From positions 1 to 64,000 of the forward strand of contig JACPDI010000018.1 of the NCBI GenBank assembly GCA_016184105.1: a DNA stretch of 64,000 nucleotides, read 5' to 3'. A program made the translations under genes and the position numbers. The DNA is from Acidobacteriota bacterium (GTDB lineage Bacteria > Acidobacteriota > Vicinamibacteria > Vicinamibacterales > 2-12-FULL-66-21). Shown piece after piece: positions 18,364 through 30,428 of this stretch (its first letter is position 1; each line of letters opens with the position of its first letter). Under the pieces are notes generated by a model. It was not told the origin of the DNA, searched no databases, and saw only the letters and a program-made list of their open reading frames with translations.

Positions 18364-21300
18364 ATGCGCGCGATCTGTTTGTCCGTCGTCGCGTTGTGCG
18401 TCGCGGTGCCCGCCGCCCCCCAGGCTCCCGTCCCGAGCCGTAACGTGAACATGGTCAGCGTGGACCCGTACCTGCAGAAGCAGAACGAGCCCTCGATTGC
18501 CGTCTCCACACGCAATCCCTGCCACCTGCTCGCCGGCGCCAACGACTACCGGACCGTCAATCTCCCCGGCCTTCCCGACGACAGGGAAATCGGTGATGCC
18601 TGGGTGGGGCTCTACAAGTCGATCGACTGCGGGCAGACCTGGCTCGCGGAGTTGATGCCGGGGTATCCGCAGGATCAGACGGAGGCCGGCCTCGACGCGC
18701 CGGTGCACGGCTTCACCACCGCCGCGGATCCGTACGTGCGCGCGGGCGCTGCGGGGACCTTCTACTACTCGTTCATCGTGTTCAACCGCGGGACGAACAA
18801 CGGCAAGCTGGCCGTCGCCCGATTCATCGACCGCAACAACCGCGAGGCGGGCGACACCTTCGCGTATCTCGGGCAGACGATCGTCGATCACGGCAGCTCG
18901 GGCCAGTTCATCGACAAGCCCGCGCTCGCCGTCGGCCTCGGCACGGGTACGTGCACGATTGACGGGCAGACCGTGCCGGCCACGAACGTGTACTCCGCGT
19001 GGTCGGTGTTCGTCGGCAACGACAACAACGTCCGCTCGAAGCTGTATTTCGCGCGCAGCAGCACCTGCGCGATCTCGCTCGACGGGCCCGCGGTCAAAAT
19101 CAGCGAGGGCTTCGCGATCAACCAGGGCTCGGTCATCGGCGTGGACGAATCGAGCGGCGGCAGCCACATCTACGTGGCCTGGCGGCAGTTCTCGCCCGAC
19201 AACGTGCTGCTGGCGAGGTCCACCGACGGCGGCCGCTCGTTCAGCAAGGGTGAGGTCGTCTCGTCGCTGGCCGACGTCCCGCTCTTCGAGCAGACCACAT
19301 CGCCCGATACGTTCCGCACGCGCGCGTATCCCAGCGTCGTGGTGGACCAGGCCGGCACGCTGCACCTGTTCGTCGCGGCGCGCGTGGGCCCCCTCGGCCC
19401 CGGTTCCGCCCGCGACGCGCGCATCGTCCACACCAGCCTCGCCCGCGGTGCGACGACGTGGAGCCCGCTGCGGCAGGTCGAGCCGACCACGCATCGGGGC
19501 CATCAGATCATGCCGGCCGCGGCCCTCGCCGGCGGCAGGCTGAACGTGATCTGGTACGACCTGCGGGACGATGTGTCGGGCGTCCACAACGCGCAGATCA
19601 ACGAGCTGGAGGCGATTCCGCTCCGCCACACGCTCGACGTGCGCGGCGCGCAGGCGACGCTGGTGCCAGGCCTGCCGCCGGTGTTTGCCACCTACGGGGT
19701 GCTGCAGCTCAGCGGATCGGACCGGCTGTCCCAGTACCCGCTCGGGAACTACCACGACACGCTCGGCAACCCCCGCAGCGGGCAGTTGCAGTTCAACAGG
19801 CCGAACATGCGGTTGTACGCCGGGGGCACGTGGCCGTTCATCGGGGACTACATCGATATCGGCGGGCTGCAATACCTGCAGGACCCCGGCGATCCGCTGC
19901 GCTGGTTCACGAACGCGTCGGATCCGCTCGCCGCCTTTCACGCGGTCTGGACCGACAACCGCGACGCGCGCGACGTGCCGGGGAACCCGGCGATCGTGCC
20001 CTACAGCGCGCCGGGCACGATTCCCGTCGAGAACTGCACGCCCGCGCTGAACGCCCAGGGGGTGTCGCGCAACGCGAACGTCTACACGTCGCGGATCGCA
20101 CCGGGCATCGAGTTGATCCTGCCGGGCAACAGCAAGGCGGCGACCGGCATCCAGCGCGCCTTTTCGCTGCGCATCGCGAATCACACGACCGACTCGAGGC
20201 TCGTGCAGCTCACGCTGACGGCGCTGCAGGGCGCCTCGGCCTCGTTCCGCCAGCTCGATCCGTCGGTCCAGACCATCGAGGTGAACATCGGGCCGCGATC
20301 GTCGGCGGCGCGCACGGTGTACGTCGCATCCGCCACCGATCCGTACCCGCGCGTGATCGTGACCGCGGTGTCGCCGGGCCTCCCCGAGCTGCACGCGTCG
20401 GCGGTCATCAATCGCGACCGCGCGAATCCCGCGATCCAGAATCCGCTCGCGTCCCGCGCATCCACGTCCCCCATCGCAACCACGGAAGTGCACAACCCGG
20501 ACATCCAGAACCCGGATATCCAGAGCCCCGATATTCAGAACCCGGATATCCAGAACCCCGAGATCAAGAACCCGGACATCCAGAACCCCGACATCCAGAA
20601 TCCTGACATCCAGAACCCTGACATCCAGAACCCGGACGTCCAGAATCCGGATATTCAGAACCCGGATGTGCAGAACCCTGACATCCAGAACCCCGACATC
20701 CAGAACCCGGACATTCAGAACCCGGACATTCAGAACCCGGACATTCAGAACCCCGATATCCAGAACGGCAGCCTCACCGACGCGACCGTCGCGGTCACGA
20801 ACACCGGCAACACGACATCGTCGTACCAGGTGGGCAGCAGCGTCAGCGGCGACACCGGGTCGTTCGTGTTTCAATTGATCGGCAGCCGGATCGTGCGGCG
20901 CCCCTCGAGCGAGGATTGCCGGCTCACGTTCGTGCGCGAGAACCAGATCCTCTTCAACGAACCGCTGCCCGACCTCAACGTCGCGTTTCCCGATCCGAAT
21001 GACAGCAGCCGGAAGAATACGACGGTGCAGATCGCGCCCGGCGACACGGTGTATGTCACGTTGCGCGTGTACGATCCGGATCCCACCGACACGATCGCGT
21101 TCTGCCCGCCGGGGTCCGGCAACCCGACGTGCGCCGGACAGCCGCCGACGCACGGCGTGCAGTTCAAGGCGAGGGCGGCGGCCATCAACGTTGACACGAA
21201 CGGGCTGACCGACGACGAACCGGCATCCGACGAGTCCGCGGTGCTCGCACCCGACCTGGTGATCGACGGGCCGCTGGCCGTGTCGCCCGCGACCATCGTC

Positions 21301-22719
21301 GCCGGCGACACGATCGCGATCGCGGGCGTGTCCGCCCGGAATGCGGGACAGGTGGTGGCGTCTGCCGACGGGGGCTTCGAACACACCTACTACGCGTCGC
21401 CGGATGCCACCGTCACTCCGGCGGACCGTTCCCTGCTGACGACGGACGGTGTCGGCCCCCTGGCGCCGGGCGCGACCGATCCCCTGGCGCGGTCGCTGAT
21501 CACGCCCTCCGACCTCGCGAGCGGCACGTTCCATCTCGGGATCATCACCGACAGCGGCAACGATGTCGGAGAGAGCGACGAAGGGAACAATTCGATTGCC
21601 TCTGCCCCGATCACCGTCGTCGACAGGCCGGCAATCCTGACGGAGGCGCTGCCCGCGGGGCAGATCGGATCCCCGTACTCGCAGGCGCTGGCCGCCGGCG
21701 GCGGCGTGGGGGCGCTGACGTGGTCCTGGTCGGCGTCGCTGTGCAGGATCGAGTGCGGCTTCATTCCCGCGACCCCGCCGGGGTTGACGCTCGGCCCCGG
21801 GGGCGCGATCAGCGGCACGCCGACGGCGCCGGGCGCCTACGGATTCTTCGTCGGCGTCGCCGACTCCACGCCTGGCGCCGAGACGAACGAGCGCCATTCG
21901 GCCGTGGCCTTCTTCATCCTGGAGGTCCTGCCGACGCCGGCGGTCATCTTCGTTCAGCAACCGCCGGATCCCGTTTCTCCGGGCCAGACCTTCGCCGTCG
22001 CGGTCCGCGTGCAGGACTCGACGGGCGCTCCCATCCCCGGCGCGCAGGTCACGCTTCGCCTCGATGACAACGACCAGGGCGCCTCGATGATCCCGCCGAG
22101 CGCGTCCGCGATTGCCAACGTGGACGGGCAGGCGATGTTCTCGGGCATCGCGGTGGACTCGGCGGGCACGTTCCGCCTGCGCGCGACGGTGGAGTCGGTC
22201 GGGTACGCGACCGGCCTCGGTTTTTCCAGCGTCTTCCACCTGGTGAGTCTCACGTTCGTCGGCCCGGCGGGCGGTCCGGGCGGCACTCCGTTCGGGCCTT
22301 TCCTGTGTGAGGGCGGGTCGGTCGGGACGGCGCTGCGCGGGCGCGCCGGCGATGACATCGATCGCACCGAGCTGTGGTGCAGCACGCTCGACGGCACCTC
22401 GCTGGGCACTCCGGTGTTTGCCGGCGGCATTGGCGGAGACACCGGCGCCGTCTACGACATGACGTGCGATGCGGGCTTCGTCCTCAGCGGTGTGCACGGC
22501 GCCGCCGGCATCGTGACGTGGGGCGGCAACGTCGTCGACACGCTCGGCGTCACGTGCACCGGCCTCGCCTCCCCCGAGAGCTACAGGACACCGGCGGTCG
22601 GAACGGCGGCGCCGGGAACCGAGCCGTTCTCGCTCGATTGCCCGTCGGGCAGCCGGCTGGTGGGCGTCAGGGGGCGACAGGGCGCGCTGCTCGATCAGAT
22701 CACGATCGCGTGCCGGTAA
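18364..22719 (+). CDS. Large exported propeller/Ig protein with 18 NPDIQ repeats
   Basis: The 1451-residue product starts with a signal peptide (MRAICLSVVALCVAVPAAPQ) after a good AGAGGAG site. Residues about 30-590 look like a BNR/sialidase-type beta-propeller (S-T-D-G-G-R-S-F and related blades). Residues 711-800 are 18 tandem five-residue repeats, NPDIQ. A CARDB-like adhesion domain follows (about 960-1080), then a putative Ig domain with G-L-T-L-G-P-G-G-A-I-S-G-T-P and an invasin-like Ig domain (P-I-P-G-A-Q-V-T-L). A Cys-containing C-terminal domain ends the protein. It is likely a cell-surface or secreted protein. No catalytic residues could be assigned. Long antisense frames over it are shadows. 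Confidence 0.85.
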   Translation: MRAICLSVVALCVAVPAAPQAPVPSRNVNMVSVDPYLQKQNEPSIAVSTRNPCHLLAGANDYRTVNLPGLPDDREIGDAWVGLYKSIDCGQTWLAELMPGYPQDQTEAGLDAPVHGFTTAADPYVRAGAAGTFYYSFIVFNRGTNNGKLAVARFIDRNNREAGDTFAYLGQTIVDHGSSGQFIDKPALAVGLGTGTCTIDGQTVPATNVYSAWSVFVGNDNNVRSKLYFARSSTCAISLDGPAVKISEGFAINQGSVIGVDESSGGSHIYVAWRQFSPDNVLLARSTDGGRSFSKGEVVSSLADVPLFEQTTSPDTFRTRAYPSVVVDQAGTLHLFVAARVGPLGPGSARDARIVHTSLARGATTWSPLRQVEPTTHRGHQIMPAAALAGGRLNVIWYDLRDDVSGVHNAQINELEAIPLRHTLDVRGAQATLVPGLPPVFATYGVLQLSGSDRLSQYPLGNYHDTLGNPRSGQLQFNRPNMRLYAGGTWPFIGDYIDIGGLQYLQDPGDPLRWFTNASDPLAAFHAVWTDNRDARDVPGNPAIVPYSAPGTIPVENCTPALNAQGVSRNANVYTSRIAPGIELILPGNSKAATGIQRAFSLRIANHTTDSRLVQLTLTALQGASASFRQLDPSVQTIEVNIGPRSSAARTVYVASATDPYPRVIVTAVSPGLPELHASAVINRDRANPAIQNPLASRASTSPIATTEVHNPDIQNPDIQSPDIQNPDIQNPEIKNPDIQNPDIQNPDIQNPDIQNPDVQNPDIQNPDVQNPDIQNPDIQNPDIQNPDIQNPDIQNPDIQNGSLTDATVAVTNTGNTTSSYQVGSSVSGDTGSFVFQLIGSRIVRRPSSEDCRLTFVRENQILFNEPLPDLNVAFPDPNDSSRKNTTVQIAPGDTVYVTLRVYDPDPTDTIAFCPPGSGNPTCAGQPPTHGVQFKARAAAINVDTNGLTDDEPASDESAVLAPDLVIDGPLAVSPATIVAGDTIAIAGVSARNAGQVVASADGGFEHTYYASPDATVTPADRSLLTTDGVGPLAPGATDPLARSLITPSDLASGTFHLGIITDSGNDVGESDEGNNSIASAPITVVDRPAILTEALPAGQIGSPYSQALAAGGGVGALTWSWSASLCRIECGFIPATPPGLTLGPGGAISGTPTAPGAYGFFVGVADSTPGAETNERHSAVAFFILEVLPTPAVIFVQQPPDPVSPGQTFAVAVRVQDSTGAPIPGAQVTLRLDDNDQGASMIPPSASAIANVDGQAMFSGIAVDSAGTFRLRATVESVGYATGLGFSSVFHLVSLTFVGPAGGPGGTPFGPFLCEGGSVGTALRGRAGDDIDRTELWCSTLDGTSLGTPVFAGGIGGDTGAVYDMTCDAGFVLSGVHGAAGIVTWGGNVVDTLGVTCTGLASPESYRTPAVGTAAPGTEPFSLDCPSGSRLVGVRGRQGALLDQITIACR
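20494..20763 (+). repeat. In-frame 15-base tandem array, 18 copies (NPDIQ)
   Basis: Eighteen contiguous 15-base units encode NPDIQ, with four variant copies (SPDIQ, NPEIK and NPDVQ twice). Copies differ mainly at silent positions (GAC/GAT, ATC/ATT, AAC/AAT). This suggests the peptide, not the DNA, is conserved. A degenerate unit (A-I-Q-N-P) lies just before the array. Confidence 0.95.
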
Positions 22720-22722
22720 GGC

Positions 22723-25674
<2,952 letters not shown>

Positions 25675-25708
25675 GACTGCGATGCGGCTTGAGAGGCGCC
25701 ATTATGCC

Positions 25709-27103
25709 CTAATCGCCGCGGACGATCCGCAAAATCCGGTATTTGCCGGGGATACGTCCGGTGGGTTCGAGCAGCAGCAGGGCCGCCGGCTGCCCGACAC
25801 CCAGCGGTCGCGCCACGTGCAGCTCATCGGGCAGGCGTACTTCCTGGCCCTCGGCCAGGTTCGGCGCAAAGATCGGCGCCACGACCTTCCCGCTCGCATC
25901 GATCTCCTCCAGGCCGGCGAACACTCGCAGGTCGCCGAGGTCCTCGATGCCCATGACGAGCGCCACGCGACGGCGCCCATCGACCATTCGAACACGACGT
26001 GTGGCGGTGATGCCGATGTCACCGGTGAAGGGCGCCACGCCGCTGCCGGTCACGATCGACGCGCGGCGAATGAGGGTGTGAAAGAGTCGCGAGTCGTTCT
26101 CGGGCAGCGACTCGTATCGCTGCGGGTCGGCCAGGTGCACACGCCCGGTTGCCAGGGCATCGAGCGCGGTCAGGATCGCGACGAAGTTCATGCGCACGAG
26201 CGCCGGATCGGGCTCCCGCGCGGAAAAGGGGCCGGTCTCGATCAGCACCACCGGCGTTCCCCAGAGCGTGATGTTGTCTCCGAACGCCCTGACCTCGAAC
26301 TCATCGTCGTAACGGCCGATCTGCCCGGGCGCGAGAGGCTCGATCGCGTCGCGGATGATCGCGCAGGTCTTCTTGGTGAGCAGGCGCCCTTCGTTCTGCG
26401 TTCGCGCGGCATCGAACGCGACCGAGAGCAGGGAGATCGACGCCGGCTTCACGGGCGCGCGACCCACCGACGTGCGCCAGTTCTGGTTGTGCAGGTTGAA
26501 TCCGATGCTCGGCTCGTACTCGTCGCGCACGTTCTTCAGCGCCCGCCCTTCGGGCGTCTGGAGCAGGAGCGCGTCGCGGTTGATGTCGATGCCCTGCGCG
26601 TTGCGGCGCTGGAAGCGCTCGGCGCCGTCGGGGTTGAGCATCGGGATCACGTGGAGGGTGAGGGTGTCGAGAATCCGCGCGGCGACCGGTTCGGTGCGGT
26701 GGCGGCGGAGGTACTCAAGGACGTCGAAGAGCGCGGCGGTCGCGGTCGGCTCGTCGCCGTGCATCTGCGACCAGAGCAGCACGCGGAACGCGCCGTCACC
26801 CGCCGTCACCAGGTTGATGGACCGTCCCTCGACGGATCTTCCGGCCTCGCGGACCGTGAAAAGGCCCGGCGCGTCCCGGCGAAGGGCCGCGAGACGGCTG
26901 ACCACCTCGCGGTGATCGACAAGGGGCGTGAGCGGCGAGGATACGTGCTCGCGATCCCATACCGCGGCCAGCTCCTGCGGCGGGGGAGGAGCGGTCGCGG
27001 GCCGGTCCTGGGCGCGTGCGGGAGCTGGCGCGGCGGTCAGGGCAACGGCCAGCGCGGCCAGCCTCAGGTCTGCAGCGAACGCTGAATGAAGACTCATGGA
27101 CAT
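25709..27103 (-). CDS. Exported M14-family zinc carboxypeptidase
   Basis: The 464-residue product has a signal peptide (cleavage near A-R-A-Q, residue 32) and the M14 zinc motif H-x-x-E in S-Q-M-H-G-D-E-P-T (about residues 113-121). A third ligand histidine lies in F-N-L-H-N-Q-N, and a later I-E-T-G segment fits the catalytic glutamate region. A C-terminal beta-sandwich region follows. It would trim peptides outside the cytoplasm. AGGAGA lies 11 bases before the first ATG. The next gene in the same direction upstream is a damaged amino-acid permease. Confidence 0.87.
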   Translation of the reverse strand: MSMSLHSAFAADLRLAALAVALTAAPAPARAQDRPATAPPPPQELAAVWDREHVSSPLTPLVDHREVVSRLAALRRDAPGLFTVREAGRSVEGRSINLVTAGDGAFRVLLWSQMHGDEPTATAALFDVLEYLRRHRTEPVAARILDTLTLHVIPMLNPDGAERFQRRNAQGIDINRDALLLQTPEGRALKNVRDEYEPSIGFNLHNQNWRTSVGRAPVKPASISLLSVAFDAARTQNEGRLLTKKTCAIIRDAIEPLAPGQIGRYDDEFEVRAFGDNITLWGTPVVLIETGPFSAREPDPALVRMNFVAILTALDALATGRVHLADPQRYESLPENDSRLFHTLIRRASIVTGSGVAPFTGDIGITATRRVRMVDGRRRVALVMGIEDLGDLRVFAGLEEIDASGKVVAPIFAPNLAEGQEVRLPDELHVARPLGVGQPAALLLLEPTGRIPGKYRILRIVRGD

Positions 27104-27121
27104 TGAAAGAACCGTCTCCTG

Positions 27122-28475
27122 TCATCCCTCCTCGAGATACCCTTCGTCCACCCGCCTGGCGCTCGCGCCCGCGAGCCGCGTGACGACATAGAGCGCGGCG
27201 CCCGCCGCGAGCGCGGCGACGCCGACCGATATCTGCCTGGGCGTCGCGAACGCGACGATACCAACTGACAGCAACGCGCCTGCCGCCGGGATGAGCGGCC
27301 CTCCCGGCGCGACGAACGCCGGCCGATTCACCACCCCCGCAAAGCGCGGCCGCCGCAAGGCGAGCGTGGCGGCACAGCTGACCGCATAGACGAACAACCG
27401 CGTGATCGCGCTGCCGATCGCCAGCGTGGTGAACGTCCCGCTCAGAGCGAGGGCGAGCGCCACCGCACCGGTGACGAGAATGGCGGTCGCCGGCGTGCGA
27501 TAGCGGGGGTGCACCCAGGCGAACACCCCGGGGATGTCGCCGTGCTCGCCGAGCGCGAACAGGTTCCTCGATCCTGAAAGCGACTGGCCGAAGTTGTTGC
27601 CCGTCATCGCGAACACCGCGGCGGTGGTGATGAGCAGCGCGCCGCCGGCGCCGAGGAACGTGACCGCGGAATCCGCGAGCGCGGTCTTCGATCGCGCGAG
27701 ATCGGGCAGCGTCGCGAGCGCGACCACCTGCGCGGCCGTCATGAGCAGCGTCACGAAGACGATCGTCATCATCATCGCGAACGGGATCGCGCGCCGCGGA
27801 TCGCGCGTCTCGCCGCCGGTGACCGGCACCACCTCGTAGCCGCCGAAGGCAAAAATCAGCAGCACCGTCGCAGACGTGACACTGGCAAAGGCCGGCGGGC
27901 CCGACGGGATCAACCGCGACGCATCGATGAAAAAGAGCCCGATCGCGGCAAACAGCACGAGCGGGACGATCTTGCCGACGGTCAGCGCGTTGATGACCCG
28001 CGAGCTGAGCTTGATGCCGCGCAGGTTGACCCACGTGATGAGCGTGACCGTCGCGGTCATCAGCGCGGGACGTCCCGCCCCGGCCGCGAGCGCCGGCCAG
28101 TAAAAGGACAGCGAGTCCATCAGACCGTTGATGACCGAGGCCCAGCTCGCCGCGCGCGTGATCCACAGCATCCAGCCCACTTCGAACGACACGAACCGGC
28201 CAAACGCCGCGCGCGCATACAGGTACGGACCGCCGGTGCCCGTGAATCGGCTCCCGACCTCCGCGAACGAGAGCGCGATGAGCATGGACAGCCCGCCCAC
28301 CCGCGGCCAGGAGCCATGGGCTCCAGGCGCCCACGGCCGCCGCGACCGCCGCGGGCATCAGGAACACGGCGCCGCCAATCACCTGGTTGACGCCGATCGC
28401 CGTCAGATCCCAGCGGCCGAGCTCCCGGCGGAGTTCCGCGTGGTCGGAAGCCTGAGGTTCTCGCTGATGCGACAC
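27122..28475 (-). pseudogene. APC-family amino-acid permease, frameshifted after residue ~57
   Basis: The first part (GTG at 28475) encodes the APC start: L-T-A-I-G-V-N-Q-V-I-G-G-A-V-F followed by W-S-P-W-L-L-A-A. The rest of the permease continues in a different frame from 28300 as G-G-L-S-M-L-I-A-L-S-F. Removing one base from the CCC run at 28300-28302 restores one open frame of 450 residues with A-A-V-G-G-L-S, a normal length for the family. This is either a one-base insertion in the genome or a sequence error in a homopolymer. Without correction, the downstream frame could only start at a GTG inside the gene and would lack the first two helices. Confidence 0.85.
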
Positions 28476-28519
28476 GGCAGCGAGGGTTGTATCATGCGCA
28501 GTCGCAGGATGAAACCCTC

Positions 28520-29221
28520 ATGAGCTCGGATGCCTCCATCCAGGTGAAGCCGCGCGACGTGCTGCCGCGCCACGCCCGCACGCTGCCCGCCGGGTATTAC
28601 ACCGACCAGGCCGTGCTCGCGCGGGAGATGCGACGCTTCTTTTTCCAGATGTGGATCTGCGCGGGGCGCGCCGCCGAGATCCCCGAACCCGGCGACTTCT
28701 TCGTGCGCGACGCGATGGGCGAAAGCATCGTGATCGCCCGCCGCGACGACGGCCGGGTGCGCGCCTTCTACAACACCTGCCGCCATCGCGGCACGAAGTA
28801 CTGCGAGGAGCCGCACGGCCGCTTCACAGGACGGATCCAGTGCCCGTACCACCTGTGGACCTACCGGCTTGACGGCACGCTCGCCAACGCGCCGCACATG
28901 AGCGACGCGCCCGGCTTCAGAAAAGAGGACCACTCCCTCGGCCAGGTCGCGTGCGACACGTGGGACGGCCACGTGTTTCTGAACTTCAGCGCGGAGCCGC
29001 CGCCGCTCGCCTCGCAGCTCGCCACGCTCCCGGCGAAGTTCGCCCCCTGGCGGATGCAGGAGCTGCGGGTGGGCGCGCGCATGGACCTGCGCCCGGGACC
29101 GTACTCGAACCGGGAGGACCTGCTCTACGCGTTCGACCGGTGGATCGTTGAGGCGTTGGGCGATGAAATGAACGTGTCGATCATCGCGTCCATTGCGCGC
29201 TGGAGGTCCTTGCCGGAGTAG
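28520..29221 (+). CDS. Rieske [2Fe-2S] oxygenase alpha subunit, truncated
   Basis: The first 190 or so residues are a clear Rieske oxygenase N-terminal half. The cluster ligands are C-R-H-R-G and, 20 residues on, C-P-Y-H-L-W-T-Y. The homology ends at about 29085 after E-L-R-V-G-A-R-M. The last 45 residues are unlike the family and run antisense into the tetR gene. Alpha subunits normally have about 350-450 residues, with a mononuclear-iron domain that is missing here. The gene looks like the 5' remnant of a ring-hydroxylating or amine-demethylating oxygenase. It is divergent from the frameshifted permease. It is probably not functional as an oxygenase. Confidence 0.75.
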   Translation: MSSDASIQVKPRDVLPRHARTLPAGYYTDQAVLAREMRRFFFQMWICAGRAAEIPEPGDFFVRDAMGESIVIARRDDGRVRAFYNTCRHRGTKYCEEPHGRFTGRIQCPYHLWTYRLDGTLANAPHMSDAPGFRKEDHSLGQVACDTWDGHVFLNFSAEPPPLASQLATLPAKFAPWRMQELRVGARMDLRPGPYSNREDLLYAFDRWIVEALGDEMNVSIIASIARWRSLPE

Positions 29222-29778
29222 GACGCGGGATATCCGCTGTCCTTGGCGAGCACGCGATCGCGTGCGAGGCCCTCGAACGCGCCGATGAGGGAGGACCGGA
29301 CGACCGCCACGGGCAGCGCCTGGCGCAGCTCGCCACGCCGGCGAGCCTGTCGGAGGAGCGAATCCAGCCGATCGACGAACTGGCGGAATCCGGCGCTGAC
29401 GCCCAACCCGTGCGCGCGCACGCGCCTGCCCTCGAAAAGCATCAGCCGCTTCAAGTCGGGCTGCTCGTCGAACCGCGCCAGCACGAACCGCATGAGGGTG
29501 CGGACGGCCTGCACCGGGGATTCGGCCGCGAGGACGAGCGTCCCGATCTCGACGTTGAGGCGCCGCCAGGTCTCTTCGAAAATCGCGTCGAGCAGCCCCT
29601 CCTTGCTCCCGAAGTGCTTGATGAGCTGTGACTCCGACGTCCCGGCCTCGCGGGCGACCTGCGCGGTGGAGGTATGCGAGAACCCGTGCGTCGCGAACAG
29701 GTGCGTCGCCGCGCGCAGGATGCGCTCGTGGCTGGACCGGCTGGAGAACGGAGGAGGATGGGGGGAGGGCTGTGTCAT
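29125..29778 (-). CDS. TetR-family transcriptional regulator
   Basis: The 217-residue product has the TetR DNA-binding domain at about 17-62 (ILRAATHLFATHGFSHTSTA, then Q-L-I-K-H-F-G-S-K-E-G-L-L). A helical ligand domain follows. Longer upstream frames are not coding; the ATG at 29778 gives the normal TetR length. Its 3' end overlaps the truncated Rieske gene on the other strand by 97 bases, which suggests that a deletion joined the two. A perfect palindrome about 70 bases upstream is the likely operator. The target genes are probably itself and the divergent small gene. Confidence 0.88.
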   Translation of the reverse strand: MTQPSPHPPPFSSRSSHERILRAATHLFATHGFSHTSTAQVAREAGTSESQLIKHFGSKEGLLDAIFEETWRRLNVEIGTLVLAAESPVQAVRTLMRFVLARFDEQPDLKRLMLFEGRRVRAHGLGVSAGFRQFVDRLDSLLRQARRRGELRQALPVAVVRSSLIGAFEGLARDRVLAKDSGYPASYSGKDLQRAMDAMIDTFISSPNASTIHRSNA

Positions 29779-29845
29779 GAAAAATCGACGGGCGCGTACT
29801 GTTCGCCGACACCCGCCGCCCCGGACGGCGGCCTGACAACCGCTT

Positions 29846-29875
29846 AGTAGTAATACTACTGTTCTCAGTAGTATT
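29846..29875. promoter_or_regulatory. Palindromic operator for TetR regulator
   Basis: AGTAGTA-A-TACTACT (29846-29860) is a perfect 7-1-7 palindrome. Its right part also pairs with AGTAGTATT at 29867-29875, giving 9-base arms around GTTCTC. Three alternating copies of the same half-site lie between the tetR gene and the divergent small gene at 29944. This AT-rich dyad is unlike the GC-rich surroundings and has the form expected for a TetR-type operator. Confidence 0.6.
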
Positions 29876-29943
29876 GCCAGTTCTATCGCGAGGCCGCGGC
29901 TGCGCCGGGCGGGCACGGACATTGAAGGGCGGGGCCGTCGCGC

Positions 29944-30428
29944 ATGCGGCACCAGGCCCCACTGCCGGCCGTCCTCGGCATCCTCCTTCTCGCGGCCACC
30001 CCGCCGGCGGACGGCGCCTCCCCTGCTCGTCCTGAAGTCTTCACGCCCGCGACGTGCGATGCGGCGGAAACGGCCGCGCTTCGCCAGCCGGACGGCTCCG
30101 GGCCGTCGGTCTATCGCACGGACAAGGCGTTCGGCATCGTGCTGAACTACTACCGGTTCAAGCGCAAGCAGGCCGTGGCCGTGTCGCGCGAGGACGTCGG
30201 CGCGCCGCGCGACTCTCCGGCCGCGTGCAGCTGGTGGGCGAGGGGGAGCGCGTGACGCTCTACCGGCCGTACCTCTCGCAACGCACGTTCGACCTGATCG
30301 ACGCAACCGTCTTCATCATTCGTGAGCCTGGAGGATCCTGCGATGAGAAGCTCGATGCGCACGTGCGGGCTGGCACTGGCCTGCCTCGCGGCCCTGGTCA
30401 CCACGACGCCCGCACAGTCCGGCACTGA
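29944..30428 (+). pseudogene. Small exported protein, apparently frameshifted
   Basis: The frame from 29944 encodes a signal peptide (AVLGILLLAATPPADGA) and about 60 plausible residues (V-L-N-Y-Y-R-F-K-R-K-Q). It then turns into unlikely sequence and stops at 30255. The other frame continues plausibly from about 30215 (V-Q-L-V-G-E-G-E-R-V-T-L-Y-R-P-Y-L, then D-A-T-V-F-I-I-R-E-P). It stops only at 30428, inside the next gene. A one-base lesion near 30210 would explain this. The family is not recognised. It is the second of three apparent frameshifts within 4 kb. Confidence 0.4.

Noticed and set aside
20494-20763. CRISPR array
   Set aside because: The 15-base units are contiguous with no spacers and are in frame within a secreted protein gene.
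18283-22497. A 1404-codon open frame antisense to the NPDIQ protein
   Set aside because: It is Arg-rich, has no recognisable domain, and is open only because the opposite GC-rich coding strand lacks the needed stop triplets. Its V-L-D-V-R repeats are the antisense reading of NPDIQ.
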